Assembly (NCBI GenBank): GCA_021432635.1
Contig: MU270086.1
Coordinates: 186,001 to 250,000, forward strand
From: Thozetella sp. PMI_491
Taxonomy: Eukaryota > Ascomycota > Sordariomycetes > Chaetosphaeriales > Chaetosphaeriaceae
DNA length: 64,000 nucleotides
Direction: 5' to 3'
Positions 1-11,384 of the stretch are shown here, piece after piece (the stretch's first letter is position 1; each line of letters opens with the position of its first letter). Under the pieces are notes generated by a model. That model had not been told where the DNA came from. It saw only the letters and a list, made by a program, of their open reading frames with translations, and did no database searches. The position numbers were made by a program, and so were the translations under genes.

Positions 1-92
1 AGCGAGAGACGATTCTCGCCCACCTGACCACTCCCAAACCTGTAAAGGAGCGTCTCGTCGCTTCGCACCCCCTCAGGATATTCCGAGGCACC

Positions 93-2060
93 ATGAGTGC
101 CGCCCAGGAGCAAACGCCGAGCGAGGCAGCCCTGAAGCTAGCTGCTCTCCAGCAGCGCTACAGCGAGGAGGCGGCCAAGCGATACCGGTCTGATGGCTTG
201 GCCCAGTTCGTCCAGCTCCAGCATGCTGAGGACGACCGGCTCCGGGCGCTGGGTGACGATCCTTGGGCCGACCATGCTGCGCTCAACGCGGCAAACCCAG
301 TGCAAGACGGTACCACCTACAAGTACCTCATCCTCGGAACGGGATATGGCGGGCTCCTAATCGCTGTGAGACTCATCCAGCATGGCGCCGCCACCGCCGA
401 CGACATCCGCTTCGTCGACACCGCCGGAGGCTTCGGCGGCACATGGTACTGGAACAGATATCCCGGCTTGCACTGCGATGTGGAAAGCTACACCTATATG
501 CCGCTCCTAGAAGAGACCGGATACGTTCCGACCCACAAGTACGCGTCGGGCGTCGAGCTGCGGGAGCATGCCGACCGCATCGCCTCGCAGTGGAACCTGA
601 CCGACAAGGCGCTATTTCGTACCCAGGTGAAGGCATCGTCGTGGGACGACAGCACCCAGCTCTGGACCACAGAAGTTACCGAAGGGCGAGGCCCCTCAGC
701 GGAGCCAGTCAGCAGGAAGATCCGATCCGAATACATCATCCAGGCCCCCGGTGTCCTGTCAAAACCCCAGCTGGCTAGAATCCCGGGGCTCGAGACCTTC
801 GGCGGCGAACTCCTCCACACCGCGCGCTGGGATTATGGTGTCTCCGGCGGCTCACCTGAGAACCAAGTTCTCACCGGTTTCGAGGGGAAGCGCGTGGGCA
901 TCATTGGCACCGGCGCAACTGCAGTCCAAGTGGTGCCGTCAGTGGCCAAGTACGCCAAGGAATTCTACGTCTTCCAGCGAACGCCGTCGAGCGTGAACTG
1001 GCGGGGTCAGAAGCCAACAGATCCGGAGGAGTTCCGAACCAAGATCGCCCACGGCAAGGGTTGGCAGCTGGAGCGCATGGCGAACCTGGCACGCTACAAT
1101 GCCAACGCGCCCCGCCCTGACGACGTGAATCTCGTGAACGATGCGTGGACCGAGCTCACATCCTACTGTGCCATCGTTGGCTCTCCCACTTGGGGGATCA
1201 TCGAACCAACACCCGAGAAGATCGGTGAGCACCTCGGCCGGCTCCTGGCCATGGACGTCCCGCACGCCGAGAGAATACGCGCACGCGTCGACGAGATCGT
1301 CAAGGACCCCGACACGGCGAGCAAACTCAAGGGGTGGTACCCGACCTGGTGCAAGCGCCCGACCTTCAGCGACCTTTACCTGCAGGCCTTCAACCAGCCG
1401 AACGTGCACCTAGTCGACACGGACGGCAAGGGCGTCACCGCCATCACTAAGGACGGCGCCGTCGTGGGTGACAAGGAGTACCCCCTGGACGTCATTATCC
1501 TCGCCACCGGCTACCGCACGCCCGCCGAAGGAGGTGGCAGCCCCGCCGTACGCGCCGCCATCGACATCTCCGGCCGCGGGGGCAAGTCCCTCCATGAGAA
1601 GTGGGAGACACAAGGTGCTAGCACGCTCCACGGCGTGACTAGCAACAGCTTCCCAAACTTGTTCTTCGCGTCGCCGTCGCAGTCGGCCGCAACGGGGAAC
1701 TTCGTCATGGCGCTTGAGGTGACCTTTGCGCACGTGGCACACATCATCGCCGAAGCCGAACGGCGGGCGGGTGCGGGCAAGCGCGCCATCGTCGAGGCCG
1801 CGGTCGAGGCCGAAGAGGCCTTTGCCGGGGAGATTATGCGCCGCGCCGCCTTCTTCAGCACCGTGACCGTGTGCACACCGGGCTATCTCACTTCGGAAGG
1901 CGAGTTCAGCAAACACGCTCAGGACCCCGCCCACATGATGAAGGCGGCCCGGGCTGGCCTCTGGACCGAGGGCATGCAGGCTTGGATGGACCACCTCCAG
2001 GCCTGGAGGGACGAGGGAACTCTCCAAGGGCTCACTGTTGAGACGGTACCTGCGCTCTAG
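93..2060 (+). CDS. Baeyer-Villiger (class B flavin) monooxygenase
   Basis: This intronless gene encodes 655 aa. Baeyer-Villiger monooxygenases use FAD and NADPH to insert oxygen next to a ketone, giving esters or lactones. The sequence shows a first Rossmann motif GTGYGG near residue 82, the GGTWYWNRYPG block typical of the family, the BVMO fingerprint FGGELLHTARWD (FxGxxxHxxxW) starting near residue 236, a second nucleotide motif GTGATA near 272, and a late ATGYRTP motif. There is no signal peptide, so a cytosolic enzyme is likely. An N-terminal extension of about 75 residues before the FAD motif fits the longer cyclopentadecanone-type enzymes rather than cyclohexanone types; this is an inference from length. 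The ATG follows an ACC context and is the only good start. The substrate cannot be told from sequence, and no biosynthetic partner lies beside it. Confidence 0.92.
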   Translation: MSAAQEQTPSEAALKLAALQQRYSEEAAKRYRSDGLAQFVQLQHAEDDRLRALGDDPWADHAALNAANPVQDGTTYKYLILGTGYGGLLIAVRLIQHGAATADDIRFVDTAGGFGGTWYWNRYPGLHCDVESYTYMPLLEETGYVPTHKYASGVELREHADRIASQWNLTDKALFRTQVKASSWDDSTQLWTTEVTEGRGPSAEPVSRKIRSEYIIQAPGVLSKPQLARIPGLETFGGELLHTARWDYGVSGGSPENQVLTGFEGKRVGIIGTGATAVQVVPSVAKYAKEFYVFQRTPSSVNWRGQKPTDPEEFRTKIAHGKGWQLERMANLARYNANAPRPDDVNLVNDAWTELTSYCAIVGSPTWGIIEPTPEKIGEHLGRLLAMDVPHAERIRARVDEIVKDPDTASKLKGWYPTWCKRPTFSDLYLQAFNQPNVHLVDTDGKGVTAITKDGAVVGDKEYPLDVIILATGYRTPAEGGGSPAVRAAIDISGRGGKSLHEKWETQGASTLHGVTSNSFPNLFFASPSQSAATGNFVMALEVTFAHVAHIIAEAERRAGAGKRAIVEAAVEAEEAFAGEIMRRAAFFSTVTVCTPGYLTSEGEFSKHAQDPAHMMKAARAGLWTEGMQAWMDHLQAWRDEGTLQGLTVETVPAL

Positions 2061-2432
2061 GCCGCGCCTCGTGAGGGAGTGCAAGTGTGGGTTGAGCTGC
2101 TCTGCAATATGCGATATATTTCTGTTTCAGATCGGGGATAGATGACCTATTAGCTGAGATCCCAGCCTCGCATGGCGGTGACGCCAGGTGCATCCATGCT
2201 TTGGTACAATATACTCCTGTACTACACGGCAGCTTCTCTGGGGCCCGGCATAGTACAGTCCTCCGGCAGCCCTATGCGATCTTGTTCCAGCCTACATGTC
2301 CCCCTATCTACCCGGGACCAGCACGTCCCCTCGTCGCTAACAGTTACTAGCACGTAGACTCTCACAATATCATGTCAGGTTCAAGATCTTGGTTGTACGA
2401 CCAACACGTTCGATTGGATAGCTCTATACTGC
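2061..2432. other. Intergenic, convergent gene ends
   Basis: This is shared 3' flank between the monooxygenase and the convergent surface-protein gene. No coding, repeat or RNA signal was recognised in it. Confidence 0.5.
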
Positions 2433-3242
2433 CTACAAGTAAGATACTGCGAGGCACAAGCCCGCAGCGGCTACAGACTGGAGCCAGATCCTGGCCGTGG
2501 AGCCAGCTGCCGATCCGTTCGTCGACGTGGTGGGGGTCGCAGCGGAGCTCGAGCCCGAACCCTGCCCCTGGGAGCCGCCTTGGGTCGAGGAGGCCGGGGT
2601 ATTCGTTGGCGGTGCTGTCGTCGAGAGTGCAGTCGTTGGGGATGCCACGGCCGAAGTAGTTCTGGCGCAGGATCCCGACTGCCCCGCGGTGTTCCAGTAC
2701 GAAATCAGCTTGGTCGAGTCGGTGGGGTAGTACCATGTCGGCAGCTTGTCAGCGTTGGCAGTCACGGACAGCAGTGCCGAGCGCTGCTGGAGGCCGCACG
2801 AATCCAGCGTGATCGTGTCTGTCCTCGTCGAGCCGCCGGCAGTGATGTCCAGGATGCACGAAGGTCCGCACTCGGGCTTGCCGCAGGAGCCCAGGTCGCA
2901 GACGTACGCGGTGGTGCTGTCCTCGGCGCGGGCGGTGACGGTGCCACCGAAGATGGATCCCTGTGTGTGCCAGATCTCGGCGGGGTAGAAGGAGCGCGCG
3001 CGGCAGGCGTCGTTCTGGGGCGACGATCCGGGCAGGCAGTCGACCGACATGGTCATGACGATCTGCGACGTGTGTGCCGTCGAGACGGCGTGGACGTCGA
3101 CGATGGAGGCGCCGAGGAAGAAGGGGTCCTCGGCGTTCGAGTCCAGGACGAACATGGGCAGGATGGAGGTCTGCGCCGCTGCCCCGGTGGCGAGCAGCAG
3201 GGCGGCGAGGCACTTCGCGACGGGATGCGCCCGGGGTGTCAT
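2433..3242 (-). CDS. GPI-anchored secreted surface protein, unknown function
   Basis: This single-exon gene encodes 269 aa. It begins with a clear signal peptide (hydrophobic stretch CLAALLLATGAAA, likely cut near residue 23). A globular ectodomain of about 160 residues follows, with several cysteines, including a CDLGSCGKPECGPSC cluster. Then comes a Ser/Thr/Pro/Gly-rich stalk of about 55 residues. It ends in a hydrophobic tail (LQSVAAAGLCLAVSYL) after small residues, the usual GPI-attachment layout, so it should sit on the plasma membrane or wall. I do not recognise the ectodomain as a named family. A TATAA-like box lies about 80 bp upstream of the ATG. The function is unknown; wall or adhesion roles are only suggested by the architecture. 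Confidence 0.85.
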   Translation of the reverse strand: MTPRAHPVAKCLAALLLATGAAAQTSILPMFVLDSNAEDPFFLGASIVDVHAVSTAHTSQIVMTMSVDCLPGSSPQNDACRARSFYPAEIWHTQGSIFGGTVTARAEDSTTAYVCDLGSCGKPECGPSCILDITAGGSTRTDTITLDSCGLQQRSALLSVTANADKLPTWYYPTDSTKLISYWNTAGQSGSCARTTSAVASPTTALSTTAPPTNTPASSTQGGSQGQGSGSSSAATPTTSTNGSAAGSTARIWLQSVAAAGLCLAVSYL

Positions 3243-4694
3243 GGTCGGGCCGGGGACTGGGTGAAGCGGAGGCTGCTGCGGTGCGGTGCCTCGTCGGCGG
3301 CGGCCATGGAGCAGAAATCCGGGGTTATATTTGTGCTAGTTAGTAGCACCATTTGTTCGCGGCGTCGGCTGGCTAGAGCGCATAGAGATTGGCCGGCCCT
3401 TTTGGTGAGGGTTCCCGAGATTGCGGTGCTCCAAAGGTAGCAGTTGCCAATCACGCGACGCGATCCCCTGCGGCGTAGCTATAGGCTATGCTTATACGAG
3501 CTAAACGGGTCCGTTTCCCAGAAGCAGATGCAACCTAGCGATTCCTTCTGTCGCGCTTGGTGAAGCATAATCAACCGCTCTGCAGCGAACTATACCATCT
3601 AGCTTCATATGAAGCCAAGACTGCTCCAATGGTCCTTTTTGGGTCGTGGTGGTCGCCGCGCCAATCATGTAATTAATTAGAGGTCTCCAAGTAGATGAAA
3701 ATATGGGGAAACAACAGTTTCGCGCTTCTGCTATACTGCATCCAGGGTCCGGGGCATACATAGTCGAACTAAAAAAAAATAACCCCTGGCAGAAGTCTTG
3801 GAGCGCGGGGCATTCCTACACTGCTCTATCACATATACTAGGTATACTACAGGGAGAGCAGCGCGTTCAGGCGACCATGAGCGCTAGTGCACTTCGTGTA
3901 TTCCGTATACCGCTTTCAGCGGTATCTGATTGCCGTTCACGACTTTCTACGCTTTCCTCATATCTTGTTAATACAGTTGCGGTGAATATCCCTGCAGCTG
4001 TTCTACAACAAAGAGAGTGGCTGTTTACTTCCAAGCTTTACCGACCAGTTTACACACGGGTCGGCCCGGAGAATTTGTGGCTTGGTAGACACCACTGGCA
4101 CGAGAGAGTTCCATGCCGCACTCACCGTCTTCTGTGCTTCTCGAAATGCCTGGACCAAGTTCTTCCTTCCATGCCTTCTGCAGTGTGGAGCGAAGGGGTA
4201 CATCACGTGATGAAGGTGATCATCCAATCCATCGCCCGTTTGTGGATCAGCAAATCAGATAAGGTACGGCGGACGATGGCGGGACGAATGGCGCTATGGG
4301 GAGCAGTTGAGTGGAGCCAATCCAGGGTCTTTCCCGCGAGGCCCGTGCCATCCAATCTCGTTGTGGAAAGGAAGGTTGTACCTTACCTACCGGGGAAAGG
4401 GACCGGGGACACGGTCCAGCCCAAGGCGACTCCCGCCCGCCTGCCTCCCTTCCATTTTTCTTTGTTCGCTCTCGCAACCCAACATCGCCAAATACGCCTC
4501 CCATGCCCTCGGGTTTCTAAGTCGCACATCGGCCGCGACAGCGGCAGGCCACTCTTTTATTTTGCGACGACTCGACCGCGCAGTCACTCTTTTATCATAC
4601 GCTCCAGGAATTGTTTATTTCTAGTTCTTAGTTTCTAATTCTGTCTCCCTGTCGGGATTCGCGCGAGCTCGCTCTCGCCCCTCGTTCTTTTGAA
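3243..4694. other. Intergenic between two divergent surface-protein genes
   Basis: This 1.45-kb divergent region should hold the promoters of both GPI-type genes. A long stop-free stretch on the plus strand (3703-4638) shows no family resemblance and runs into the promoter, so it is not annotated as a gene. CT-rich and T-rich stretches lie just before the plus-strand ATG, as is common in fungal promoters. Confidence 0.5.
3325..3329 (-). promoter_or_regulatory. Possible TATA box of the GPI-protein gene
   Basis: The minus strand reads AAATATAACC about 82 bp upstream of the start codon, a plausible distance for a fungal core promoter. Assigned by motif and spacing only. Confidence 0.3.
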
Positions 4695-5492
4695 ATGCGC
4701 TCCACCGCTCTCTTCGCTTCGCTCGCCGCCGCGCTCGCCGTCGGGACCGGCGCGGCCGCCGAGACTGTCTGGGCCACGCCTCATGACAGCTTTTCTTCTT
4801 CAGTCGGGGTGCTGGGGTGCAAGATCAACACGGATCGCGTTGCCTACTGGCCCGCCTCGGTCGACTGCACGAACATCTGCGTGTCGTTGAGCTACGAAGG
4901 TCGCAGCGTTTACCTTCTTCGGATCGATCAATCGGGCGGGGCTCACGACGTATCGTACGATGCTTGGAACTACCTGGTCACTGGTTATGGGGCAACTGAG
5001 AAGCCGTCGGCGGGCGGCGCCATCGCCATGGAGACAGAAAACGTGGACCCTTCGAACTGCGCCGATTTGATCCATACCGACGGCAACAAGCTCCCGCTGA
5101 GCGCCGCCAACAGCATCAACTACCTCGCCAGCTGCCTGGACCAGTCCAACAGTTGGGTGGGGAAGAACTACGTTCTCTACAACATCCTCGACTCGATATG
5201 CACCTGGGGCCACGACGAGGTGTGCACATTTGACGACTACCCGAACGCCAACCAGCCGACCTGCCCGAGCACCCTCGGATCGCCGACGGTCCTGACGGGT
5301 GCGCCCGTTTACAACATCCAGTATCCCACCGGCAACAAGGTTCTGGCCGGCTCGGGCCAGGTGGTTGCGAACGCAACGGGTGTGGGTGGCACGATCGCAA
5401 GCCAACAGAACATGGCATTAAGGGCCACAGGCTTCACGATACCGCTTGTCATCACGGCCTTTGTTCTTCACTGGGCTTCATACTATGTATAG
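4695..5492 (+). CDS. GPI-type secreted protein, possible double-psi beta-barrel
   Basis: This intronless gene encodes 265 aa. It has a signal peptide (LFASLAAALAVGTGAAA, cut near residue 22). The ectodomain of about 190 residues has paired cysteines (GCKI, DCTNICVSL, NCADL, SCLDQ, ICTW, VCTF, TCPS). A hydrophobic tail (TGFTIPLVITAFVLHWASYYV region) fits a GPI anchor or a single membrane segment. The block CTNICVSLSYEGRSVYLLRID, followed by D..YDAWNYL, resembles the core of double-psi beta-barrel proteins (expansin, Barwin and RlpA types), but the match is by eye only. The catalytic aspartate context of true lytic members is not evident. A wall-associated protein conserved in ascomycetes is the best reading; the activity is unknown. 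The ATG is the first in frame and the leader is CT-rich. Confidence 0.85.
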   Translation: MRSTALFASLAAALAVGTGAAAETVWATPHDSFSSSVGVLGCKINTDRVAYWPASVDCTNICVSLSYEGRSVYLLRIDQSGGAHDVSYDAWNYLVTGYGATEKPSAGGAIAMETENVDPSNCADLIHTDGNKLPLSAANSINYLASCLDQSNSWVGKNYVLYNILDSICTWGHDEVCTFDDYPNANQPTCPSTLGSPTVLTGAPVYNIQYPTGNKVLAGSGQVVANATGVGGTIASQQNMALRATGFTIPLVITAFVLHWASYYV

Positions 5493-7791
5493 CCTAGCAG
5501 CTATGCGTTTTTCTGCCTATACTTCTGGGACTGCGATGCCCTGGCTGTTCTTGATACCCCACGTACATGTCATTTACCTTCAATATAACTGAATAAAGTA
5601 AAGATCTGCTGCCAATACTATAGGCAGGTTTGCCTCCTAGACCCATATGCAGCTCTGAGACCTGCGTCTCACTCTGACGTGCATGTCTGGCCCCGGCTTG
5701 TGTGCTTAGAAATGTATCTTTCGGAACATTAGTTAGACATGTCGCGTCGTTTTGGCGGATCCAGTTGAAGCCGCCTGCCATCGCCCAGGCAGTAACCTCA
5801 AGATTGGGAATCTTCTTTCTCTTCACATCCGCCGGTCCGCTCGTGCTGACCACCTTTGAAACGGCTGCTGAATGCCCGTGCTCACATTGGTAGCTGAAGA
5901 TGTGGGAGGCTGCTCGTACTTCGCTGTTAGTTCCTTATTGGGTCATACTGTAGCAGCCCCGGCTCGACCCCATGTGAGTAGCAGGTCAGAAGCGCGCCCT
6001 CCTGGAACAACGTGGCTCATGAGCGAGCCAATGTTGTTGGTTTCTAGGCTAGACAAAAGGTAAGGGCGGGATCTCAAGGATGTCGATCCCTAGGCAGATA
6101 TGATTACATGATGCTGCGTATCCTCTAGGGATATGCGATATTAGACCTCAGGACACCTGCACAAGTGTCTTGAAAGTTTCGGTGCTTCGAGGTTCCTCGA
6201 GGGGCGAATGGCTATTACCTTTTGCCGCACCCTGGACAGTAGAAGCGAATCACTTGTTACATCGGTATACTATACAATCCCCGCGCCTCTCTGTAGGTTG
6301 ATTAGAAAATATGTGCTCTCTTGGTGGACCGAAAATCGTAACGAGGTGTCGGAACTGTGATGGACGTGCTGACCGCGGAGCCATGTCCGGAGCAGCTGCA
6401 GGCCGGTGCAAACCAGACACTTTGAGACGGACATGATCTGAGTTTCTCGATTTCTTTTATTTCCTCCAACGTTTGGTCTCTCGGCTAAACGGCATATTTT
6501 CTTTCCGTAGTGTGTTTATTCGTTGTAATTTTCATTTTTACCACAGTTGGTCGGCTCATCTTAGTAGGCAAGATTTGATTTCATGTGGCCCCAGGCCAAC
6601 ACTACCCGGAAGTCGAGCAACGACATTTAGTTCTAGCCTTTGCAGTCAAGGACAAGATTTGGCAGTAGCTCTGATCAGACGTCCTGCTTTGTAGACGATG
6701 ATTGGAACTGTTGACTGCGAGTGCTGTGGGGGTCCCAGCATCGCTACAGCAAAAACTAGAGGTGGAAAAAGGCGGAGTACTTGTGGCGGAAAGAGAATAC
6801 ACATGCGCACGAAGGTGGCGTCAGCTGCAGAGCTTTCGTGTGGTTCGAAGTTGATCATCACCTCAGCTGAGGATTCCACGTTCGGCGCATCGGCGAGCGC
6901 CGTGCATTGGCCCTTGTACTTTTCGGTACCCAAAGGAGGGTATGCAAGCGCGGTCTTAGTACGTACAATCGGGCTCACCTCTGCTAAACTTCCTGAATAG
7001 GAATATCACAAAAAACCGTGAAGGATGTGCTGCCTGCCTGGAATTCTCGCAAGTCTCCACAGCTTTGTAGCGGTTGTCGCAGGACCCCTGAGGCCGTCGG
7101 GCTAAGTGAATCCGTCGGGCTAAGACTCCATGGCATTCTGCTAGACGAGACTTGCCTTGGACTACTTATTTCCCGTGCTTACCTCATACCTAAACCAGTC
7201 GAGGCGCTATATTCCACACATAGACCTTTTTGGGCGCCGTATCGACATCCATTCCAGAGCAACCAATCGAGCCGGGGCTCGTTCCAGCTACGCCACGCTA
7301 GCCCTGGGTTCTTGGCGACTAGGGTCCTCTCCAGTAAGGCAGAGCCATAACGTTGTGGCTCTTCTTGGCCACTAGTTCAATGGGCCATGAAGAGGGCGCG
7401 GCGAGCCCGCGAGTGTTGTTCAGGTGGCCCGTACGCTCCCGACTTGACTGGCTGAAGCTGGCAGGGACGCCTGTGATTCGGTGGACTTGTCCACCATGAT
7501 AGTCCCCTGCTACTACAGGAGCGGCCGCCGGACAAAGAGGACCGATATTTCAGGAGCCTGTAAGGGACATGTCTCTGCCGTAGATAAAAATATCCATACG
7601 AAGAAGCCTGGAGTCGAAGCTCCAAGGGTCTTCTGGTTACTTAAGGAATGCCTCAGGAAAACCTCGGAGCTCTCACGCACTCCCGTATCTCCTATATCTG
7701 CAAAGAATAACCACCGATCCCGCATCCGACCTAGACAATCAGACAACTCATCGTCTTCTGGACAGATACCAACATACAAAGGCACCCGAGA
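5493..7791. other. 2.3-kb gene-poor stretch
   Basis: It contains only short open frames with no recognisable domains or codon pattern. AT content rises around 6.2-6.6 kb. A 110-codon frame (minus, 6646-6978) and a 100-codon frame (plus, 6698-7000) overlap, and neither is convincing. No tRNA or repeat was recognised. The right end is the promoter of the 2EXR gene. Confidence 0.45.
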
Positions 7792-8997
7792 ATGCCGCCC
7801 ACAAGAGCCTTTCCGCAGTTCTCACACCTCCCGGGTGAGCTCCAGCTCATGATCTGGGAAGCTGCGTCCACGAGCCCGTCGATGCATGTCTTTGACGTCT
7901 GCTTCCCTTCTCGCGGGACGCCCCGAGCCTGGAATGCCTTCGCCCGCGGTGTAGCCCGCGGCGAGCTCTCCGCTTCGAGGCTTGCGCGATATGCCAAATT
8001 TAGGCAGTCTGTCTTCCTCGATGCCCTGGAGGCGGGTGGCCGAGGGCCTGCCCAACCTTCCCCGGTCGCCTACCACCAGGTGGACCCGTCCATGTACACA
8101 TTCCACCGCAGCCTTAAGGCGACCTGCACGGACTCGTTCAGGGCGCTAGAGCTCGAGGGCCAGACCACGGAAATCAACGTTCACACGTCCGACATCAACA
8201 CAGTCTACCTCCCCGGCCCTGACAGACGCGTGTGGTACAATAATGGGACTGACATCCTGCACCTGCGGTTCGGGCAGAAGGATGGTGCAGACGAGTCGAC
8301 CGAAGACGACCTGCCAGAACTTGTAGCTCTCAAAGACAATCTGGCAGACGCTCCTCCGCCAGGGGTCCTCGATCTCCCCGATGACCAACTCAGTGATCTC
8401 ACCGCCATCCTGGAGAGCACATGGAGTCCCGAGATGGCCGACACGCTACGCACCGCCCGGCGCGTCGCCTTCGACGCTAGCGCGGCCTACACCCACTTCA
8501 CGACTGGAATCTCACTCATTGAAGAAGTCATCTTCCTCGCCTGCACAATCCAGCAAGACCTCGAGGTCCTCTATCTCGTCGACTACTGCATCGGTCGCTG
8601 CAAGTCGTGCAATAAAGGGCGGCTTGATGCCGCGGACCTACAGGGACGAGGAGGCGTATTGGACCTAGACCTTCACGGCGCCGAGGACGTCGAACGCAAG
8701 CCCGAAATGATCCAGGGCGTCGGAAAGGTGTACAAAGAGGTGTTTGAGTTCGAGAAAATGGGCTGGAACGCCGCACATCCGACCTTCCTATTCGCCAGGG
8801 TCCTAGCAGAGGCCATCCGGGATCAGCAGGCCGAGGCATCATTGGATGGCAAGGTAATTTTCCAAGGCGTCCGAGTGCTCATGGCCGAAGACCAACATAT
8901 TGAAGGGTTGGATACTTCGGTCCTTGTCGACTGCGGCAACATGGAGGAGGCGTTGAGCAACGGCATTGAGAGAGGACATAAACATGCTAACCTCTAA
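7792..8997 (+). CDS. 2EXR-domain protein
   Basis: This intronless gene encodes 401 aa. The N-terminus carries the fungal 2EXR hallmark at residues 5-30: FPQFSHLPGELQLMIWEAA, that is F..F..LP.EL...IW..A. It continues with alternating strand- and helix-like segments and an acidic patch near residues 165-185. 2EXR proteins are a large, lineage-expanded family of filamentous ascomycetes with F-box-like N-terminal signatures and no firm biochemical role. There is no signal peptide or membrane segment, so it is likely cytosolic or nuclear. A second 2EXR gene lies at 36.6 kb but is divergent beyond the N-terminal motif. The start is the first ATG, a few codons before the motif. Confidence 0.85.
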   Translation: MPPTRAFPQFSHLPGELQLMIWEAASTSPSMHVFDVCFPSRGTPRAWNAFARGVARGELSASRLARYAKFRQSVFLDALEAGGRGPAQPSPVAYHQVDPSMYTFHRSLKATCTDSFRALELEGQTTEINVHTSDINTVYLPGPDRRVWYNNGTDILHLRFGQKDGADESTEDDLPELVALKDNLADAPPPGVLDLPDDQLSDLTAILESTWSPEMADTLRTARRVAFDASAAYTHFTTGISLIEEVIFLACTIQQDLEVLYLVDYCIGRCKSCNKGRLDAADLQGRGGVLDLDLHGAEDVERKPEMIQGVGKVYKEVFEFEKMGWNAAHPTFLFARVLAEAIRDQQAEASLDGKVIFQGVRVLMAEDQHIEGLDTSVLVDCGNMEEALSNGIERGHKHANL

Positions 8998-9321
8998 GCA
9001 AGACGGATGGGCCGGCCCCGTACTCTACATGTATATTTTTAGCGGTTAAGACATCCACCAGAATACACTGGCAATACACTACAAAAACAGTCTTATGGAC
9101 AACACGGTAATGCGTGAGCTTGGCAGAAGGGAATCCGAGCTCAGCCGCTAGTCAAGGTATGGAGAGATGTTTATCGTAGTGGTAGATGGGGATATATTGC
9201 ACGATCTGGAGCATCTAAGCTAGATATCTGGTCCCGCTAAACGTTACGCAAACGACATTATATCGCGCAGACACGTTGGAGGGTACTCCGCCTCCCTTTT
9301 GGCTTCCACCCTTCAAAGCTT
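8998..9321. other. Intergenic, convergent ends
   Basis: This is 3' flank between the 2EXR gene and the carboxylate transporter. Nothing else was recognised. Confidence 0.5.
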
Positions 9322-11023
9322 CTAGTTCTTCTCATTTTCGGCGGCCTGCGAGGGAGCCTCAGGACCTTCGATCTGCTCAACCTCCTTCTTCTCGACGTTG
9401 CCGGCCTCTAGGTCGTCCACAATCTTGCCGTTAGGCTGGTCAATGTTCATGCCGGCGGGCAAGGTCTTCTCGAACTCGCGGCCGCGCTTCTCGGGACCGA
9501 ACGCAGTGGTAACCGCAATGCCGGTGGCGATGATGGCCGTGGCAATGCCCATGACGGGCCCGTAGGCCTCGACCTTCTTTCCGGTGAAGCTGGTCTTGAA
9601 GTGGCTCTCGGAGAGGGCGTTGACGATCTGGGCCGAGGGGGATGAGATCATGTTACCGATCTGGTAGGTGATACCGGGGAACGAGGACCGGTAGGCCGGC
9701 GGGGACAGCTCATTCAGGTGGATAGGGATGACACCCCAGGCGCCCTGCACGAAGAACTGCATGAAGAAGCCGCTAGCCGAGAGAGAACGCTCGCCCTGCG
9801 GCAGGATCCAGGCCGGGATAAGGAAGGCGCTGAGGAGGGCGGCGACGATGATGCTCCGCCGGCGGCCGAACCACTGCGAGATGTAGCCGATGATGGTGCC
9901 ACCGACGCACGCGCCCGTCTTCATCAAGATACTCGCCCGGCTAGCCGACGGGTTGTCCAGCTCCTTCTCGGTGAGCATGAAGGTGGTGTAGCTGTCCTGG
10001 GAGGTGTGGCTGTAGTCTGTGGTGGTTCGTGGTTAGCCCGTGGTCCTATTGAACCGGTCGCCTATTCGTGCAGAGGGGAACTCACAGTTGAACCAGGTCA
10101 TGAGGATGATGGAGTAGATGCACAACTTCCACTCCTTGGCCAGCATAGACCGGGTCTCCCTCCAGAAGGCGCCGGGGTTAGCCTTGTTCCGACCCTCCGC
10201 TCGGGCGAGCACAAACTGAGGCGACTCGGGGAAGAGAGCCCGGACCAGGCCGATGCCGATAGACAGGCCCGCACCGACCCAGAAGACCATCTTCCAGCTG
10301 TCCGTGGCACCGCCGACACCGAAGTTGACCGAGGCGGCAATGACGTAGCCGAACGAGTAACCCTGCTGGAGGATACCCGACATCAATCCACGGGCGTCGA
10401 CGGGGCTGTTCTCAAGGGCCATGGCGATGGCATTTCCGTACCTAGCGCGGGCGGTCAGCACAAATCTGTCTTGCGGGACTAACAGTGGCAGGCAAGACAA
10501 CTTACACTCCGCCCATGAAGAGGCCAAAGAGCGCGCGCACAGCCAGGAACTGCTGGAAGGTAGAGCTGTAGATGGTGGCGATCTGGAGCAGGCCGAGCAC
10601 GATCATGTTGGCCACCATGGGCCACTTGCGGCCCCATTTGTCACCGGCGAGGCCGAAGATGGCGGCGCCCACGGAGCGGAGCAAGAGGGTCAAGGTGATG
10701 GCAGTCGAGACATCGGTCTTGGAGACCTTGTAGAAGGCCGAGAACTTGACCTGCTGGATTGACAGCGAGTGGAAGTCGTAGGCGTCGGCAGCCCACGAGA
10801 AGAAGCCGACCAGGAAGAAGGCCCAGTCCTTGGCGGACAGCTGGGCCATCAGGCTGATTGGGTTCTTGAGCGGCAGAGGCACCGCCCATTCGGTACGTGT
10901 CTCACCATACTCGTTCTCGACCTCGATGCGCTGCTTCCAGATGAAGAGATCGCCCCATGACTGCCTCGCCGAGGCGAGTATGCCCTTGGCGATGGGCTCG
11001 GCTGGCTCGTGAGTGGACTCCAT
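9322..11023 (-). CDS. JEN-type carboxylic acid:proton symporter (MFS)
   Basis: The three-exon model is 11023-10506, 10441-10086 and 10016-9322 (introns of 64 and 69 bp, GT..AG) and gives 522 aa. Splicing of exons 2 and 3 restores NYYSHTSQDSYTT near residue 290, which fits the JEN signature NXX[S/T]HX[S/T]QDXXXT. Exon 1 to 2 gives GGVYGNAIAMALE. Other MFS features include AGDKWGRKW and the FGRRR loop, with about 12 membrane segments. JEN carriers import lactate, pyruvate, acetate or dicarboxylates with protons across the plasma membrane and are usually glucose-repressed. The N- and C-termini are hydrophilic, the latter rich in Glu and Asn. Lactate-type versus dicarboxylate-type specificity cannot be decided by eye. 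A TATA-like box lies about 200 bp upstream, with C-rich tracts further upstream. Confidence 0.92.
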
Positions 11024-11225
11024 GGCTGCTGGCCAAGGACGCCCAGGAATGTGGCGGGAGGGGTTAAGGTGAGTGCGGGAGAGGCTTTCGTCGCGGGTGC
11101 GGCACAAGCAGAACCTTGGCGATACGCCAGCCGAGACCGATCACAATGACAAGAGATCGAGGCAACGGACGTGCATTAGACCACTTGGTTGGGAAACCCC
11201 AAGAGATACTCCCCCCCCTTCCCTC

Positions 11226-11231
11226 TTTATA
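11226..11231 (-). promoter_or_regulatory. Possible TATA box of the JEN-type gene
   Basis: The minus strand reads CCATATAAAGAGGG about 205 bp before the start codon. Motif and position only. Confidence 0.4.
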
Positions 11232-11384
11232 TGGCCACGCACCCGGCGCCCGTGCATCCTGCACCAAAGGTAGCAGCCAGGCCAGAGCCTACGAGGCCCT
11301 CTGGGCTCTTAGTCCATCGTCTCAGGATTATCGTCGCATCCGGGCTGCAGAAGCGTGAGTCGCGCCCAGCCATGGGTCACCCTT

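Noticed and set aside
1410-2084. 224-codon frame antisense to the monooxygenase
   Set aside because: It is a GC-driven shadow of a well-supported gene, with no independent domain.
3703-4638. 311-codon open frame on the plus strand
   Set aside because: It has no family motif, its composition looks like translated promoter DNA, and it ends 57 bp before the ATG of the real surface-protein gene.
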